64,000 bases of DNA from Sphingobacterium sp. (GCA_022712315.1 JALAGS010000219.1:1-64000); one strand, 5' to 3'. Positions 8,757 through 17,907 are shown, counted from the first letter of the stretch. Translations and numbers: made by a program. Notes: a model not told the origin generated them from the letters alone.

Positions 8757-9524
8757 TTATTTCTTTAATATGCGGAGCAACAACTCAGGTTCATCAGTGG
8801 TAATAAAATCAATTTTCTGATCGATTAGATTTGTCATTTCTTCTTCTGTGTTTACGGTCCATGCATTCACTTTCATACCAAGTTGATGCGCATCTTTCAG
8901 CCATGTCGCATTCTTTTTAAAGACGGAAAAGTGATAATCCACCCCATTAATCCCAGCAGCTTTTACATCTGAAGGAGATTTATCTCCTGTAAGATATTGG
9001 ATATTAGCCTTAGGAGCCAATTCGTGGATCTTTTGACAAGCTTCAAAGCTGAAGGAAATGTAATCCGTAATTTTCTCAGCTTTTAAGCTTTTGACCATTT
9101 CAACCGTTTTTGTGGTCGCTTCAAGCGTACGCTCGACCCCAAGTTTATTGATTTTCAACTCAAGGATAAGGCGTAAACCCTTTAATTTTTTTCCAGCATT
9201 AATATATTCTTCCAACGTGGGAATGGATTCACCGTTAGGATGTTTCTTTTCTAAGAGCTCTTTGTAGGTTGCCGTTGCGATATCAATGCCGTAGAAATCA
9301 TTGTCATGGTTGACCACAAGAATATTGTCTTTGGTCAAATGTACATCAAACTCGGATCCGAAGAGCTTGAGTTCGTGGGCCGCTGTTAAGGAAGCAATGG
9401 AATTTTGCGGAAGATGGCTGTTTTTCCATACGCCACGATGTGCAATGGCTTTCGTTTGTGCGAATAATGCGGAGGATGAGATTACCATAGCCAGTGTCAG
9501 ACAGCTAAAAATATGTTTTTTCAT
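8757..9524 (-). CDS. secreted glycerophosphodiester phosphodiesterase
   Basis: A 255-residue GDPD-family enzyme that hydrolyses glycerophosphodiesters to glycerol-3-phosphate and an alcohol. Signal peptide 1-22 (ending ALFAQ). Catalytic and metal residues are in place: AIAHRGVWKN (His29, Arg30), GSEFDVHLTKD (Glu58, Asp60), VVNHDNDF (His73), and later LILELK. The C-terminal NAWTVNTEEEM and DFITTDEP complete the TIM-barrel pattern. Exported, so it probably recycles lipid headgroups in the periplasm. It carries the same upstream element as the EEP gene downstream. Confidence 0.92.
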   Translation of the reverse strand: MKKHIFSCLTLAMVISSSALFAQTKAIAHRGVWKNSHLPQNSIASLTAAHELKLFGSEFDVHLTKDNILVVNHDNDFYGIDIATATYKELLEKKHPNGESIPTLEEYINAGKKLKGLRLILELKINKLGVERTLEATTKTVEMVKSLKAEKITDYISFSFEACQKIHELAPKANIQYLTGDKSPSDVKAAGINGVDYHFSVFKKNATWLKDAHQLGMKVNAWTVNTEEEMTNLIDQKIDFITTDEPELLLRILKK

Positions 9525-9569
9525 GCTATAATTATGTATGAGTGTTTGTTTTCAACGGCATAATGTGCA

Positions 9570-9591
9570 CGTTTCACTCGGTGATTTATTC
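9570..9591 (-). promoter_or_regulatory. shared 22-bp upstream element, copy 2
   Basis: Second copy of the element at 8638-8659, here 46 bp before the GDPD start. Conservation stops sharply at its edges, unlike the rest of the two intergenic regions. Confidence 0.5.
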
Positions 9592-9702
9592 CTATTCTAT
9601 GTATTTATAATACCGATTACGATACTAGCAGTAAAAATCGACCCCTAATGATAGGATCGTTTCTTACAAATCTGTTTAAAAGCTGATTTTACATAGGACA
9701 AA

Positions 9703-9751
9703 AAAAGTGGTACTTTTTATCTCGATGTACAAGATCTAAAGTACCACTTTT
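9703..9751 (-). terminator. intrinsic terminator
   Basis: Fourteen-base perfect stem AAAAGTGGTACTTT / AAAGTACCACTTTT with a 21-nt loop that can fold a further ATCT/AGAT pair. It ends the HD-domain gene. Confidence 0.85.
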
Positions 9752-9776
9752 ATATTTAGGAATTGTTAAGTGTAAT

Positions 9777-10424
9777 TTATTTTTTACCGTTCCATTCGGC
9801 CATGAACTCATCTAGGAAGCTGAGCATATAATCATGGCGATGCGCTGCGATTCTTTTCGCGGCTTCTGTATTCATCTTATTCTTTAACAATAGTAGCTTT
9901 TCGTAGAAGTGATTGATTGTAGGAGCTTCCGAATGCTTGTACGCTTCCTTATCCTTATATTCCTGAACGGGAACATTGGGATTATACATCTCACGGCCTT
10001 TGTTTCCGCCAAAGCTAAACGCGCGGGCAATACCTATTGCGCCAATAGCATCTAGACGGTCAGCATCTTGCACGATCTCCATCTCTTTTGAATGGAATGA
10101 AACTTCACCTAAACTTGCTTTGAAAGACATGTTGAAGATGATTTTCTTGACATGGTCGATGATCTCAGGCGAAATTTCTAGACTTGCCAAAAACTCTCCG
10201 GCAACACGAGGGCCGATTGTTTCGTCGCCATCATGGAATTTACTGTCAGCGATGTCATGTAATAGCGCCGCCAATTCGCACACCATAACATCTGCTTCTT
10301 CATCTTCTAAAATTAACTTCGTATTGTTCCATACGCGTTGAATATGCGACCAATCGTGGCCTGCTTCTGCAAATTTCAACCGGTCTTGCACAAATGCTAC
10401 TGTGCGCTCAATAATGTTATTCAT
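9777..10424 (-). CDS. HD-domain phosphohydrolase
   Basis: A 215-residue cytoplasmic HD-superfamily hydrolase of the YedJ/YpgQ type. Metal ligands are visible: GHDWSHIQRV (His27), LLHDIADSK (His56-Asp57) and QDADRLDAIGAIG. RAFSFGGNKGREMY is the conserved C-terminal loop of this group, whose members are thought to act on nucleotides or their derivatives. The start codon overlaps the stop of the RlmL-type gene by 8 bp, so the two are probably translated together, with a terminator right after. Confidence 0.85.
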   Translation of the reverse strand: MNNIIERTVAFVQDRLKFAEAGHDWSHIQRVWNNTKLILEDEEADVMVCELAALLHDIADSKFHDGDETIGPRVAGEFLASLEISPEIIDHVKKIIFNMSFKASLGEVSFHSKEMEIVQDADRLDAIGAIGIARAFSFGGNKGREMYNPNVPVQEYKDKEAYKHSEAPTINHFYEKLLLLKNKMNTEAAKRIAAHRHDYMLSFLDEFMAEWNGKK

Positions 10425-11598
10425 ACAATACTTTTGTTTTTTCGCGAGTACCCTCGTATAATTCGTATTCTAATAATCTACAATCTAATTTACCATTATA
10501 AAATTCTATACGTCGGGATGCGCGCAACCCGATTTTCTTTGCCAGATCTGGATTTCCAGTAAATATATAGCCTCTATAACCTTTGCATTCCTGTTTCATG
10601 AAATCTCCCATACGCTTATAGGTAATTTCTAGCTTGCTGTGTGTGCCCAAACGTTCACCATATTCAGGATTGAATAAAATGACCCCTCCTTCTTTAGGAA
10701 CGTGTGTTTCGGCAAAATCGCATACTTCAAATGAAATTAATTGCTCTACACCAGCAGTTCTTGCGTTCATCTTGGAGACGTTGATAGCTTCTTCCGAAAT
10801 ATCACTTGCGATAATTTGCGGTGCCGCTTTTTTATTGATCTGATCTTTAAGTACGCGACGCTCCTGGAAGAAAACTGTTTCATCATAACCTATGAAATGC
10901 ATAAATGAATAGTTCATGCGTAATAATCCAGGTTTTCTGTTTGTAGCAATCAGAGCTGCCTCAATAGCTAAGGTTCCGGATCCACACATCGGGTTCACAA
11001 AAGGAGAATTACCATCCCATTTGGACGCAATAATAGTCGAGGCTGCCAGGGCTTCTAACATTGGCGCTTTTCCAGGGATCTTCCGGTAGCCATGTTTCGC
11101 TAGTGTTTCACCTGAGGTATCGAGAAAAATTTCAGCACGGTCATCTTTCCAGTACAAGTGCACAACCGCTTTATTATTGTCCGGACCTGAATTAGGGCGC
11201 ATACCCTTTTTTTCCTTGATACGGTCTACGATTGCATCCTTAACCTTGACGTTTGCAAATAATGGTGTGCTGATTGTCTCATTGTCCACATTGGAACTGA
11301 CAGAGAAGTATCCGTCAAATTGAATGAGTTCTTCCCATGCGATTTGACTCAATTCGTCATAGAGCTCCGTCGGATTATTGGCCGTAAACTCTTTTAACGA
11401 ATACAAAATCTGAGATGCTGTGCGCAGGTTCAGATTGAGCTTGATCGTATCGTTTATACTGACCTTTAATTCTACTCCTGTCGGAAATGCCCTGACAATG
11501 TCAAAACCTAACTCTTTAACTTCCTGTTGCAAATAAGGTGATAAGCGCTTATTGCACGTTATAATAACTTTATTGGGGGTGTTGAAAACTTCCATCAT
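10417..11598 (-). CDS. class I SAM-dependent rRNA methyltransferase (THUMP, RlmL N-domain type)
   Basis: Probable 23S rRNA guanine-N2 methyltransferase, 393 residues from the ATG at 11598; a TTG-led extension to 11631 is unlikely because it would swallow the promoter (minus-strand -7 TAACTTTG at 11607-11614). A ferredoxin-like and THUMP region fills about 1-150, followed by the UPF0020 methyltransferase with SAM motif FVNPMCGSGTLAIEAAL and catalytic motif FNPEYGERLG (the family's NPPY appears here as NPEY). It matches RlmL's N-terminal half only; the RlmK part is absent. It shares an intergenic region with the DUF3127 gene. Confidence 0.88.
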   Translation of the reverse strand: MMEVFNTPNKVIITCNKRLSPYLQQEVKELGFDIVRAFPTGVELKVSINDTIKLNLNLRTASQILYSLKEFTANNPTELYDELSQIAWEELIQFDGYFSVSSNVDNETISTPLFANVKVKDAIVDRIKEKKGMRPNSGPDNNKAVVHLYWKDDRAEIFLDTSGETLAKHGYRKIPGKAPMLEALAASTIIASKWDGNSPFVNPMCGSGTLAIEAALIATNRKPGLLRMNYSFMHFIGYDETVFFQERRVLKDQINKKAAPQIIASDISEEAINVSKMNARTAGVEQLISFEVCDFAETHVPKEGGVILFNPEYGERLGTHSKLEITYKRMGDFMKQECKGYRGYIFTGNPDLAKKIGLRASRRIEFYNGKLDCRLLEYELYEGTREKTKVLYE

Positions 11599-11672
11599 AT
11601 TTTGTACAAAGTTAATTAAACTCTTCCTCAAAAATTGCTTAATTTTACGCTTTAATATTTATTTTTTTGATT

Positions 11673-12047
11673 ATGGAAATTAGAGGAAAAGTACACGAGA
11701 TAGGAGCGACACAACAAGTGACAGAATCATTCAAAAAACGCGATATGATTGTAGCTTATGCCGAAAACCCACAATTTGTTGAGTATATCCGTTTTGAATC
11801 AACACAAGACAGAACGTCAATTTTTGATAACCTAGCAATTGGTGAAGAGGTAGAAGTATCTTTTAATCTTCGTGGTCGTCCTTGGACTAATAAAGATGGC
11901 GTAACAACTTATTTCAATTCATTGGTAGCATGGCGTGTAACAAAATTAGGTAATGCTGCTCCAGCACCATCTTCTCCAGGTTATGCAGATATGCCTGCTC
12001 CTGTAGATTTGGCTGGTTCATCAGATGATGATGATCTACCATTCTAA
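11673..12047 (+). CDS. DUF3127 protein with SSB-like acidic tail
   Basis: A 124-residue DUF3127 protein of predicted OB-like beta-rich fold (VHEIGATQQVTESFKKRD, FNLRGRPWTNKDG, YFNSLVAWRV). The ATG at 11673 is chosen over the upstream TTG. After a Pro/Ala-rich linker the protein ends SSDDDDLPF, which matches the acidic DDD(I/L)PF tip by which single-stranded DNA-binding proteins recruit partners. A role in DNA metabolism is therefore plausible but not shown. Divergent from the methyltransferase gene, with its own terminator. Confidence 0.85.
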   Translation: MEIRGKVHEIGATQQVTESFKKRDMIVAYAENPQFVEYIRFESTQDRTSIFDNLAIGEEVEVSFNLRGRPWTNKDGVTTYFNSLVAWRVTKLGNAAPAPSSPGYADMPAPVDLAGSSDDDDLPF

Positions 12048-12130
12048 TCTGAATAGGATTTTATGCACTATCGCCTTTGCGGTAGCCAATAGATTATTTG
12101 AACTGTAAACAATCCAGTTATTTACAATAG

Positions 12131-12156
12131 AAAGGCTTCTTCAAGAAGCCTTTTTT
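12131..12156 (+). terminator. intrinsic terminator
   Basis: AAAGGCTTC / GAAGCCTTT stem followed by six T residues, downstream of the DUF3127 gene. Confidence 0.9.
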
Positions 12157-12242
12157 CTTTCATAGCATCAGCATGGGCACCTGATTTTTCTTGGCGCTGA
12201 AATTGCTTGCTATACGGTGTCGTACATCAAAAAACAATAAAT

Positions 12243-12707
12243 ATGAAATCATCCGTATTATTTCTTTGCTTAGCAGCAGTTTCGCTAAGTGCATGCAATC
12301 AAACTTCAAAAGAGAGCCAGCATGCTACAGCAGATTCTTCAGTACATGAGACCGCGGCAGTAGATACTGCTCATACATCGCAAAACTCACTGGATTGGGC
12401 TGGTACCTATGAAGCTACTATTCCCTGTGCAGATTGTGAAGGTATCAAAACCAATATCACCTTAAAGAATGATAATACCTTTGCCATCGTCAGTGAATAT
12501 ATTAATAAAAATACCAAGGTTGAAGATACTGGCAAAGTCATGTGGCATGGCAACGGATCCGTTGTTCATCTCACGGGGAAAGAGACAAATATGAAATTGA
12601 AGGTCGGCGAAAATAAGCTGATTGGACTAGATCAGGAAGGCCATGCGATCGATGGCCCCAATGCACATCTCTATGTGTACAATAAGGTCGAAGGAGAGAA
12701 ACTGTAA
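12243..12707 (+). CDS. NlpE-like copper-resistance lipoprotein
   Basis: A 154-residue lipoprotein. The start at 12243 gives a clean lipoprotein signal (MKSSVLFLCLAAVSLSAC, lipobox LSAC). The mature part has the NlpE N-terminal pattern: WAGTYEATIPCADCEGIKT with a CxxC pair, then TNITLKNDNTF and MWHGNGSVVHL. In enterobacteria NlpE senses envelope and surface stress. In Bacteroidota the role is unknown and the second NlpE domain is absent here. No operon partner. Confidence 0.85.
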   Translation: MKSSVLFLCLAAVSLSACNQTSKESQHATADSSVHETAAVDTAHTSQNSLDWAGTYEATIPCADCEGIKTNITLKNDNTFAIVSEYINKNTKVEDTGKVMWHGNGSVVHLTGKETNMKLKVGENKLIGLDQEGHAIDGPNAHLYVYNKVEGEKL

Positions 12708-12728
12708 AACGAAGCTCCGATGAAAGAA

Positions 12729-13730
12729 TTAGCCGCTGACGTATTTACCGTAGGGAACTTTTCGGAGAAGATACGTCAGTAAGGCACTCGCCAACAGGGT
12801 GATCACTGTTGCTGCCGGGATTTTCCACAAAGCGGATAATGGAAGCAAAGGATGAATATAATTCAGCAATAAAATATGGCATAAGTAAATGCCAAAGCTG
12901 TGAATGTCGATAAATTCCCAGAAGGGGTTGAGCTGTTCTGGGAGTTTAAGGCCTTGTACAAAGATGAATAAAAAGCCTGCACTCAATGCGATATTTGGCG
13001 AAAGATAGTTGTAAAGTGTCGGGTCAAATTCTCCGCGAGAAACACTCAAATGCGATGTCCCCGAAGCCGTAATTAAACAACAGATCAGAAAAAACGTAAA
13101 ACTTGATAATTTGACCATTTGGATTGGATAATTACGTAAATAATGCCCCAAGACAAGGTAACCCGCATACCCCGAGAAAAAGGTCAGGTCAAAATTAGGT
13201 AGGTAACTATTGAACCATTTATTCGTAAAAAATAACGCTGCAAACCACAATCCCAAAAAGATCTCAAGCTCCCTTTTACTGCAGTTGCCAACAATTTTGC
13301 GTATGAAAGGAACTGCAAGGTAGAGCCCAAGTATCATGTATAGATACCAAAGGTGTGCATTCGTTCCTGATTTTAAGCGAATTAACACAATGTTAATAAC
13401 TTGTGGAAAACCAATGTAGTCAAAATCAATGTACCGAATAAAATAATAGAGAAGATAGACGATCGTCCAAAAAAGAAAGGGCGGGACAATTTTTAACAGA
13501 CGTTTCCGATAAAACTGTCCCGTGCTTTCGTCTTTCTGTAGCAGCAGAGCGCCTGAAATAATGACAAACAGGGGTACTGCAAAGCGCGAGAAGCTATTGA
13601 TCCAATTGGCATAACTCCAGTCGAATGACTCAAAGTCATTGCTGTTTAGGTAGCCCGAAGAGGAATGAATCAAGATAACGAGGAATATCGCAACAATACG
13701 TAGTACACTGATATAACTGGTTCGCGCCAT
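12729..13730 (-). CDS. acyltransferase family 3 membrane protein
   Basis: A 333-residue integral membrane O-acyltransferase with about ten hydrophobic segments. It opens SYISVLRIVAIFLVILIHSSSG, which carries the R..A...V...H signature of the acyltransferase-3 family that acetylates surface sugars. ISGALLLQKDES and the central LWYLYMILGLYLAVPFI are characteristic. The acceptor is unknown, though surface polysaccharide or glycolipid is likeliest. It follows the MFS gene by 15 bp on the same strand. Confidence 0.88.
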   Translation of the reverse strand: MARTSYISVLRIVAIFLVILIHSSSGYLNSNDFESFDWSYANWINSFSRFAVPLFVIISGALLLQKDESTGQFYRKRLLKIVPPFLFWTIVYLLYYFIRYIDFDYIGFPQVINIVLIRLKSGTNAHLWYLYMILGLYLAVPFIRKIVGNCSKRELEIFLGLWFAALFFTNKWFNSYLPNFDLTFFSGYAGYLVLGHYLRNYPIQMVKLSSFTFFLICCLITASGTSHLSVSRGEFDPTLYNYLSPNIALSAGFLFIFVQGLKLPEQLNPFWEFIDIHSFGIYLCHILLLNYIHPLLPLSALWKIPAATVITLLASALLTYLLRKVPYGKYVSG

Positions 13731-13745
13731 TTGATTATGCTGTTT

Positions 13746-14900
13746 TTATTGACTTTTACTGTCGTAGGCTTTCAAATACAGCAGGGTTAGGAGTGCGCCA
13801 ATACTCGCCATGCCCACGCCAACAAGCGAAGGTGTGTTATAAGCTAAACCCAACGTTATTGGAATTCCACCTAAAAATGCACCTAAGGTATTGCCGAGGT
13901 TAAAGGCAGCCTGGCCACCTGCCGCAGCCAATGTTGCAGCTTCTTTTGAAGCGCGGATTAACATCAGTTGTGTCGGCGAACCAATGGTAAAAGATACCAG
14001 TCCAGTAATAAATGCCAAAGGATAAGCTGTCCAGCCCAATGGCGATATAAAGTAAACCATCACAAGGCATAGCGCCATGGCGGAAAAACTAGCGATCGCA
14101 GCTTTGGTTGGGGAGATTGTATCGGCCAATTTTCCGCCAATAAGATTCCCGAAAAACATACCGACACCGATCAGGACCATAATCAACGGGACACGATCTG
14201 CCGCGATGCCCGACACATTGGTCACTAAAGGAGCGATGTAACTGATCCAGGCAAAAAGTCCACCGGTACCGATGGCGATAATAGCCATTAATAGCCAAGC
14301 AATTTTTTTGTTGAAGAAGTTGAGCTGGCTAAAGATGTTATTCCCTTTGGAAGCTTCAATTTTTGGCATCCAAGCATAAATTGCTGCAAAAGTGATTAAC
14401 CCCAATACACTGATGATACCATACGTCAAACGCCAAGAATAATGATGGCCGAGGTAGGTTCCTAGCGGTACTCCAGCCAAATTGGCAATGGTCATTCCTG
14501 TAAACATAATGGATATAGCCTGGGCCTCTTTTCCCTTTGGTGCCAACCGAGCAGCAACAACAGATCCAACACCAAAAAATGCACCATGCGGAAGCCCCGC
14601 CATAAAACGGGAGAGACTGATCAAAAATTGACCTGGAGCAATACTAAATAGGCCGTTGAAAATAAAGAAGAGCAACATTAAAAAAAGTAATACCTTCTTT
14701 GGCGGATATTTTCCCGTAAATAGGACTAATGTTGGGGCACCTACAACAACACCCAGTGCGTATAGTGCAATCAGGTGCGCGGCAGTAGGGATCTCGATAT
14801 GAAGATCTTTGGCAATATCAGGCAAGATACCCATCATCGTGAATTCGGTCATTCCGATGGCAAGTCCGCCAAATGCCAAAGCGATAATTCCTTTGTTCAT
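13746..14900 (-). CDS. MFS transporter, DHA1/AraJ-type efflux
   Basis: A 384-residue, 12-helix major facilitator of the drug:H+ antiporter-1 arabinose-efflux type. Recognisable are MTEFTMMGILPDIAKDL in helix 1, GKYPPKKVLL (loop 2-3 motif A-like), SRFMAGLPHGAFFGVGSVVA in helix 4 and GVPLGTYLGHHYSWRLTYGI (helix 5 motif). Substrate cannot be told. It heads a short run with the acyltransferase gene, 15 bp downstream. Confidence 0.9.
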   Translation of the reverse strand: MNKGIIALAFGGLAIGMTEFTMMGILPDIAKDLHIEIPTAAHLIALYALGVVVGAPTLVLFTGKYPPKKVLLFLMLLFFIFNGLFSIAPGQFLISLSRFMAGLPHGAFFGVGSVVAARLAPKGKEAQAISIMFTGMTIANLAGVPLGTYLGHHYSWRLTYGIISVLGLITFAAIYAWMPKIEASKGNNIFSQLNFFNKKIAWLLMAIIAIGTGGLFAWISYIAPLVTNVSGIAADRVPLIMVLIGVGMFFGNLIGGKLADTISPTKAAIASFSAMALCLVMVYFISPLGWTAYPLAFITGLVSFTIGSPTQLMLIRASKEAATLAAAGGQAAFNLGNTLGAFLGGIPITLGLAYNTPSLVGVGMASIGALLTLLYLKAYDSKSQ

Positions 14901-14963
14901 TGTATTTTAAGGTTGAGGTTGTACGATAATGGTACGAAGATAATAAATAGATTGTACTAAAAA

Positions 14964-15497
14964 TTATTGATACCTTTTTTGAGGGACACAAGTAACATTT
15001 TTAGTTTTTCTTAAGATGATCTGACGTTGATCTAATCTGCTTTCCAGTACCACCGAATCCGCAGCATGATAAACAACTTTAAAGCGGGGGATATACTGTC
15101 CGGAAAGATAGCAGCCTGAAATTTTCTGCTTGCCATTCTCTTTGGTATAAATACCATCGACAATGATAGAGTCTCCACGCAAAACATAAATACCTTTTGC
15201 ATGTTCTGTCCAGGATCCATTTTTGTAACAGCTATCCGGGATTGTTTGTACTTTATTGTTGACGTGCATGGTCGCGTAAACAGAATCACAGGTAAACTTG
15301 AAATCGGTCAAGGCATACTGCATCATCTGCTGTTGTCCTGGAATACTGTCTTGGACCCATTCTCCCTGTAAAAAGGGTGCGCCTTCGTTCTGCATATCCG
15401 AATTGAATTTGCAGGCAGTAAAAAAGAAAAACATACCTATGGCAAGTGCCAATAGGTATGTCTTTGTTCGTATATTTTTTATTGAAATAAAAGTCAC
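14964..15497 (-). CDS. lipoprotein of unknown function linked to fumC
   Basis: A 177-residue lipoprotein (signal segment TYLLALAIGMFFFFTAC, lipobox FTAC). The mature part looks like a small lipocalin-type beta sheet protein: LQGEWVQDS, FKFTCDSVYATMHV, GSWTEHAKGIYVLRGDSIIV, ISGCYLSGQYIPRFKV. The GxW opening and alternating strands resemble lipocalin-like domains, but no named family is certain. It begins 3 bp after the fumC stop on the same strand and is probably co-transcribed. Confidence 0.7.
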   Translation of the reverse strand: MTFISIKNIRTKTYLLALAIGMFFFFTACKFNSDMQNEGAPFLQGEWVQDSIPGQQQMMQYALTDFKFTCDSVYATMHVNNKVQTIPDSCYKNGSWTEHAKGIYVLRGDSIIVDGIYTKENGKQKISGCYLSGQYIPRFKVVYHAADSVVLESRLDQRQIILRKTKNVTCVPQKRYQ

Positions 15498-15500
15498 AGC

Positions 15501-16898
15501 TTATTTTAAACTTCCAACCATATCTTCTGGTTTTACCCAAGCATCGAAATCTTCAGGAGTCACATAACCTAAGCGTACCGCTTCTTCTTTAAGCGTAGTG
15601 CCGTTTTTATGTGCTGTTTGCGCGATTTCTGCTGATTTGTAGTAACCAATTTTTGTATTCAGTGCCGTTACTAACATCAATGAGTTGTCTACCAATTCTT
15701 TGATGCGTTTGTAGTTCGGTTCAATACCAGCTGCACAGTGCTCTTCAAATGAAACACAAGCATCACCCAATAGGCGAGCAGATTGTAAGAAGTTTGCGGC
15801 CATCAATGGTTTGAACACGTTTAGTTCATAGTGACCTTGCGTTCCACCAATCGTAATCGCCACATCATTACCCATCACTTGCGCCGCAACCATTGTCAAT
15901 GCTTCACATTGCGTTGGATTAACTTTACCTGGCATAATCGATGACCCTGGTTCGTTTTCAGGGATCAAGATTTCACCGATACCTGAACGTGGGCCAGAAG
16001 CCAACATACGGATATCGTTTGCAATTTTATTTAATGAAACAGCCAATTGCTTCAATGCACCGTGTGTTTCAACGATTGCGTCGTGAGCAGCCAATGCTTC
16101 AAATTTATTTTCAGCGGTTACGAAAGGTAGGCCTGTAAATTCAGCGATATATTTAGCAACGACAACGTCATAGCCGTTTGGTGTATTTAATCCTGTACCT
16201 ACAGCAGTACCTCCCAATGCAAGTTCTGACAAATGCGAAAGTGTATTTCTTAAAGCTTTCAGACCATGGTTCAATTGAGCGACATAACCTGAAATCTCTT
16301 GACCTAGAGTCAACGGAGTAGCATCCATTAAGTGTGTACGGCCAATTTTAACCACGCTTTTAAACTCCTCAGCTTTTTTTGCCAATGTGTCACGCAATTT
16401 TTCTACACCTGGAATGGTAACTTCAGCAACAGCTTTGTAAGCCGCAATATGCATTCCTGTAGGGAAAGTATCGTTAGATGATTGTGATTTGTTTACATCA
16501 TCATTTGCTTTTAACACAGGTTCACCTTCACCGATTTTATGTCCAGCCAATACTTGTGCACGGTTTGCTACAACCTCATTCACATTCATATTGGATTGCG
16601 TACCCGAGCCCGTTTGCCAAATAACCAATGGAAATTGATCATCCAATTTGCCCGCCAAGATCTCATCACATACTGTAGCGATCGCATCACGTTTCTCTAC
16701 AGGTAATACCCCCAACTCGTGGTTAGCATAAGCAGCTGCTTTTTTCAAATAAGCAAAGCCTGCGACGATTTCGTGTGGCATTGAAGCTGCCGGTCCGATT
16801 TTAAAGTTGTTGCGTGAACGCTCTGTTTGTGCACCCCAGTATTTGTCTGCAGGTACTTGAACTTCACCCATTGTGTCTTTTTCAATTCTGAATGACAT
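15501..16898 (-). CDS. fumC: class II fumarate hydratase
   Basis: Iron-independent TCA-cycle fumarase converting fumarate to L-malate, 465 residues from the ATG at 16898. The longer frame to 16955 is rejected because MSFRIEKDTMGEVQVP is the standard FumC start. Signature loop GSSIMPGKVNPTQCEAL, substrate-site TGSGTQSNMN and SSNDTFPT, and catalytic-site GRTHLMDATP are all present. The promoter lies at 16966-16996. A small lipoprotein gene follows in the same transcript. Confidence 0.97.
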   Translation of the reverse strand: MSFRIEKDTMGEVQVPADKYWGAQTERSRNNFKIGPAASMPHEIVAGFAYLKKAAAYANHELGVLPVEKRDAIATVCDEILAGKLDDQFPLVIWQTGSGTQSNMNVNEVVANRAQVLAGHKIGEGEPVLKANDDVNKSQSSNDTFPTGMHIAAYKAVAEVTIPGVEKLRDTLAKKAEEFKSVVKIGRTHLMDATPLTLGQEISGYVAQLNHGLKALRNTLSHLSELALGGTAVGTGLNTPNGYDVVVAKYIAEFTGLPFVTAENKFEALAAHDAIVETHGALKQLAVSLNKIANDIRMLASGPRSGIGEILIPENEPGSSIMPGKVNPTQCEALTMVAAQVMGNDVAITIGGTQGHYELNVFKPLMAANFLQSARLLGDACVSFEEHCAAGIEPNYKRIKELVDNSLMLVTALNTKIGYYKSAEIAQTAHKNGTTLKEEAVRLGYVTPEDFDAWVKPEDMVGSLK

Positions 16899-16965
16899 AG
16901 TATGTAAGTATAAGTAAAACGTAAAAATTAAAAGCATATGTGCAAAGCACATCATACATCACTCA

Positions 16966-16996
16966 CAAAGTTACAGGATAATACAGTAAAGAACAA
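16966..16996 (-). promoter_or_regulatory. fumC promoter, TTG-N20-TAACTTTG
   Basis: -33 TTG (16994-16996), 20-nt spacer, consensus -7 (16966-16973). Predicted start near 16959, leaving a leader of about 60 nt. Confidence 0.7.
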
Positions 16997-17028
16997 GGAT
17001 TAAAGCATAAAGACACAATAAGCAGGTT

Positions 17029-17598
17029 TTAAAAACCAAGACGTTTTGTCAAGGAATCATTCACATGGTGGAAAACCTGTTTCGGTTTTAACGTCCGCCA
17101 GGGAATCACGTTCAATGTACCACCGAAATTAATGTAATAATCTATATTTTGCTGCTGGAATTCTTCGATAACATGCTCACGGAAACCAATGCCCGCAATC
17201 CATCCGTCCTCGATATCCTGAAACCATTCCTCATAGTAAGAGTCGTCTGAAGCATGAAAATTCAGTACATTCTCTCCAATTAGAATAAAATACTTGATCC
17301 CTTGACTGATCAATACATCGATAATCTCTCGCTTGAGTAACATGATGTCATTGTAGATTGCATCATTCCATTCACCAATCAGTTCGATAATACAGTATTG
17401 TTTTTCATAGTCTACAAATAGTATTTTCAGATATAAGGTAAGCGAACCGAATTCGTCCCATTGTGGGTGCAGAAGGAAATTATAGATCTGTTTGTCAAAA
17501 TCGAATTCGCTGTAGACTGTACCATAAAATGGAGATTGTTCATCTTCAGCGGCAATGTAATAGTCCCGCCAATTGTAATAAGGTTCGATTTCGTGCAT
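17029..17598 (-). CDS. conserved hypothetical protein, 189 aa
   Basis: A soluble acidic protein with no signal peptide, rich in Tyr, Trp and Asp/Glu (EPYYNWRDYYIAAEDEQSPF at the start, then LHPQWDEFGS). Alternating beta/alpha segments (YCIIELIGEWNDAIYNDIML, IKYFILIGENVLNF) suggest a small alpha/beta domain. I do not recognise a family. It has its own promoter at 17620, is not in an operon, and lies between fumC and the S41 protease. Codon usage looks like its neighbours. Confidence 0.75.
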   Translation of the reverse strand: MHEIEPYYNWRDYYIAAEDEQSPFYGTVYSEFDFDKQIYNFLLHPQWDEFGSLTLYLKILFVDYEKQYCIIELIGEWNDAIYNDIMLLKREIIDVLISQGIKYFILIGENVLNFHASDDSYYEEWFQDIEDGWIAGIGFREHVIEEFQQQNIDYYINFGGTLNVIPWRTLKPKQVFHHVNDSLTKRLGF

Positions 17599-17619
17599 AA
17601 AGTGGAATCTTTTTCAATT

Positions 17620-17650
17620 CAAACTAAGATAAATTTATGCGCATTTGCAA
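17620..17650 (-). promoter_or_regulatory. promoter of the 189-aa gene, TTG-N20-TTAGTTTG
   Basis: -33 TTG (17648-17650), 20-nt spacer and a one-mismatch -7 (17620-17627). The block next to the -7 is nearly identical to those of pepT and osmC. The remainder of the intergenic region (17651-17845) shows nothing recognisable. Confidence 0.6.
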
Positions 17651-17845
17651 GTTAAATTATAGACATTATTGTCATCTATGGAAACTAAATGTTTGCCTCT
17701 CCAATCGGTGGTTTGCTGATTTTTTAATAAGGATTTTTCGCCAAGTGCAGCTTTGCTCTTTAATGAAAACAAGGACGTGAACTTTTTGTTTTTAATGTAA
17801 AAATATGGGTTCAAAAACTCGTTTAACCGAATAAACTTGCTATTT

Positions 17846-17876
17846 TTGATAAAGTAATTAATTGTTGAATAGTTTG
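17846..17876 (+). promoter_or_regulatory. possible S41 peptidase promoter
   Basis: TTG (17846-17848), 20-nt spacer, then ATAGTTTG (17869-17876), which differs from the -7 consensus at two positions. The start would be about 25 nt before the ATG. Confidence 0.4.
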
Positions 17877-17907
17877 TCTCATCTTCGGTAATTCATGAAG
17901 ATTTCCC

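Noticed and set aside
9976..10341. 121-codon plus-strand frame
   Set aside because: Antisense shadow of the HD-domain gene.
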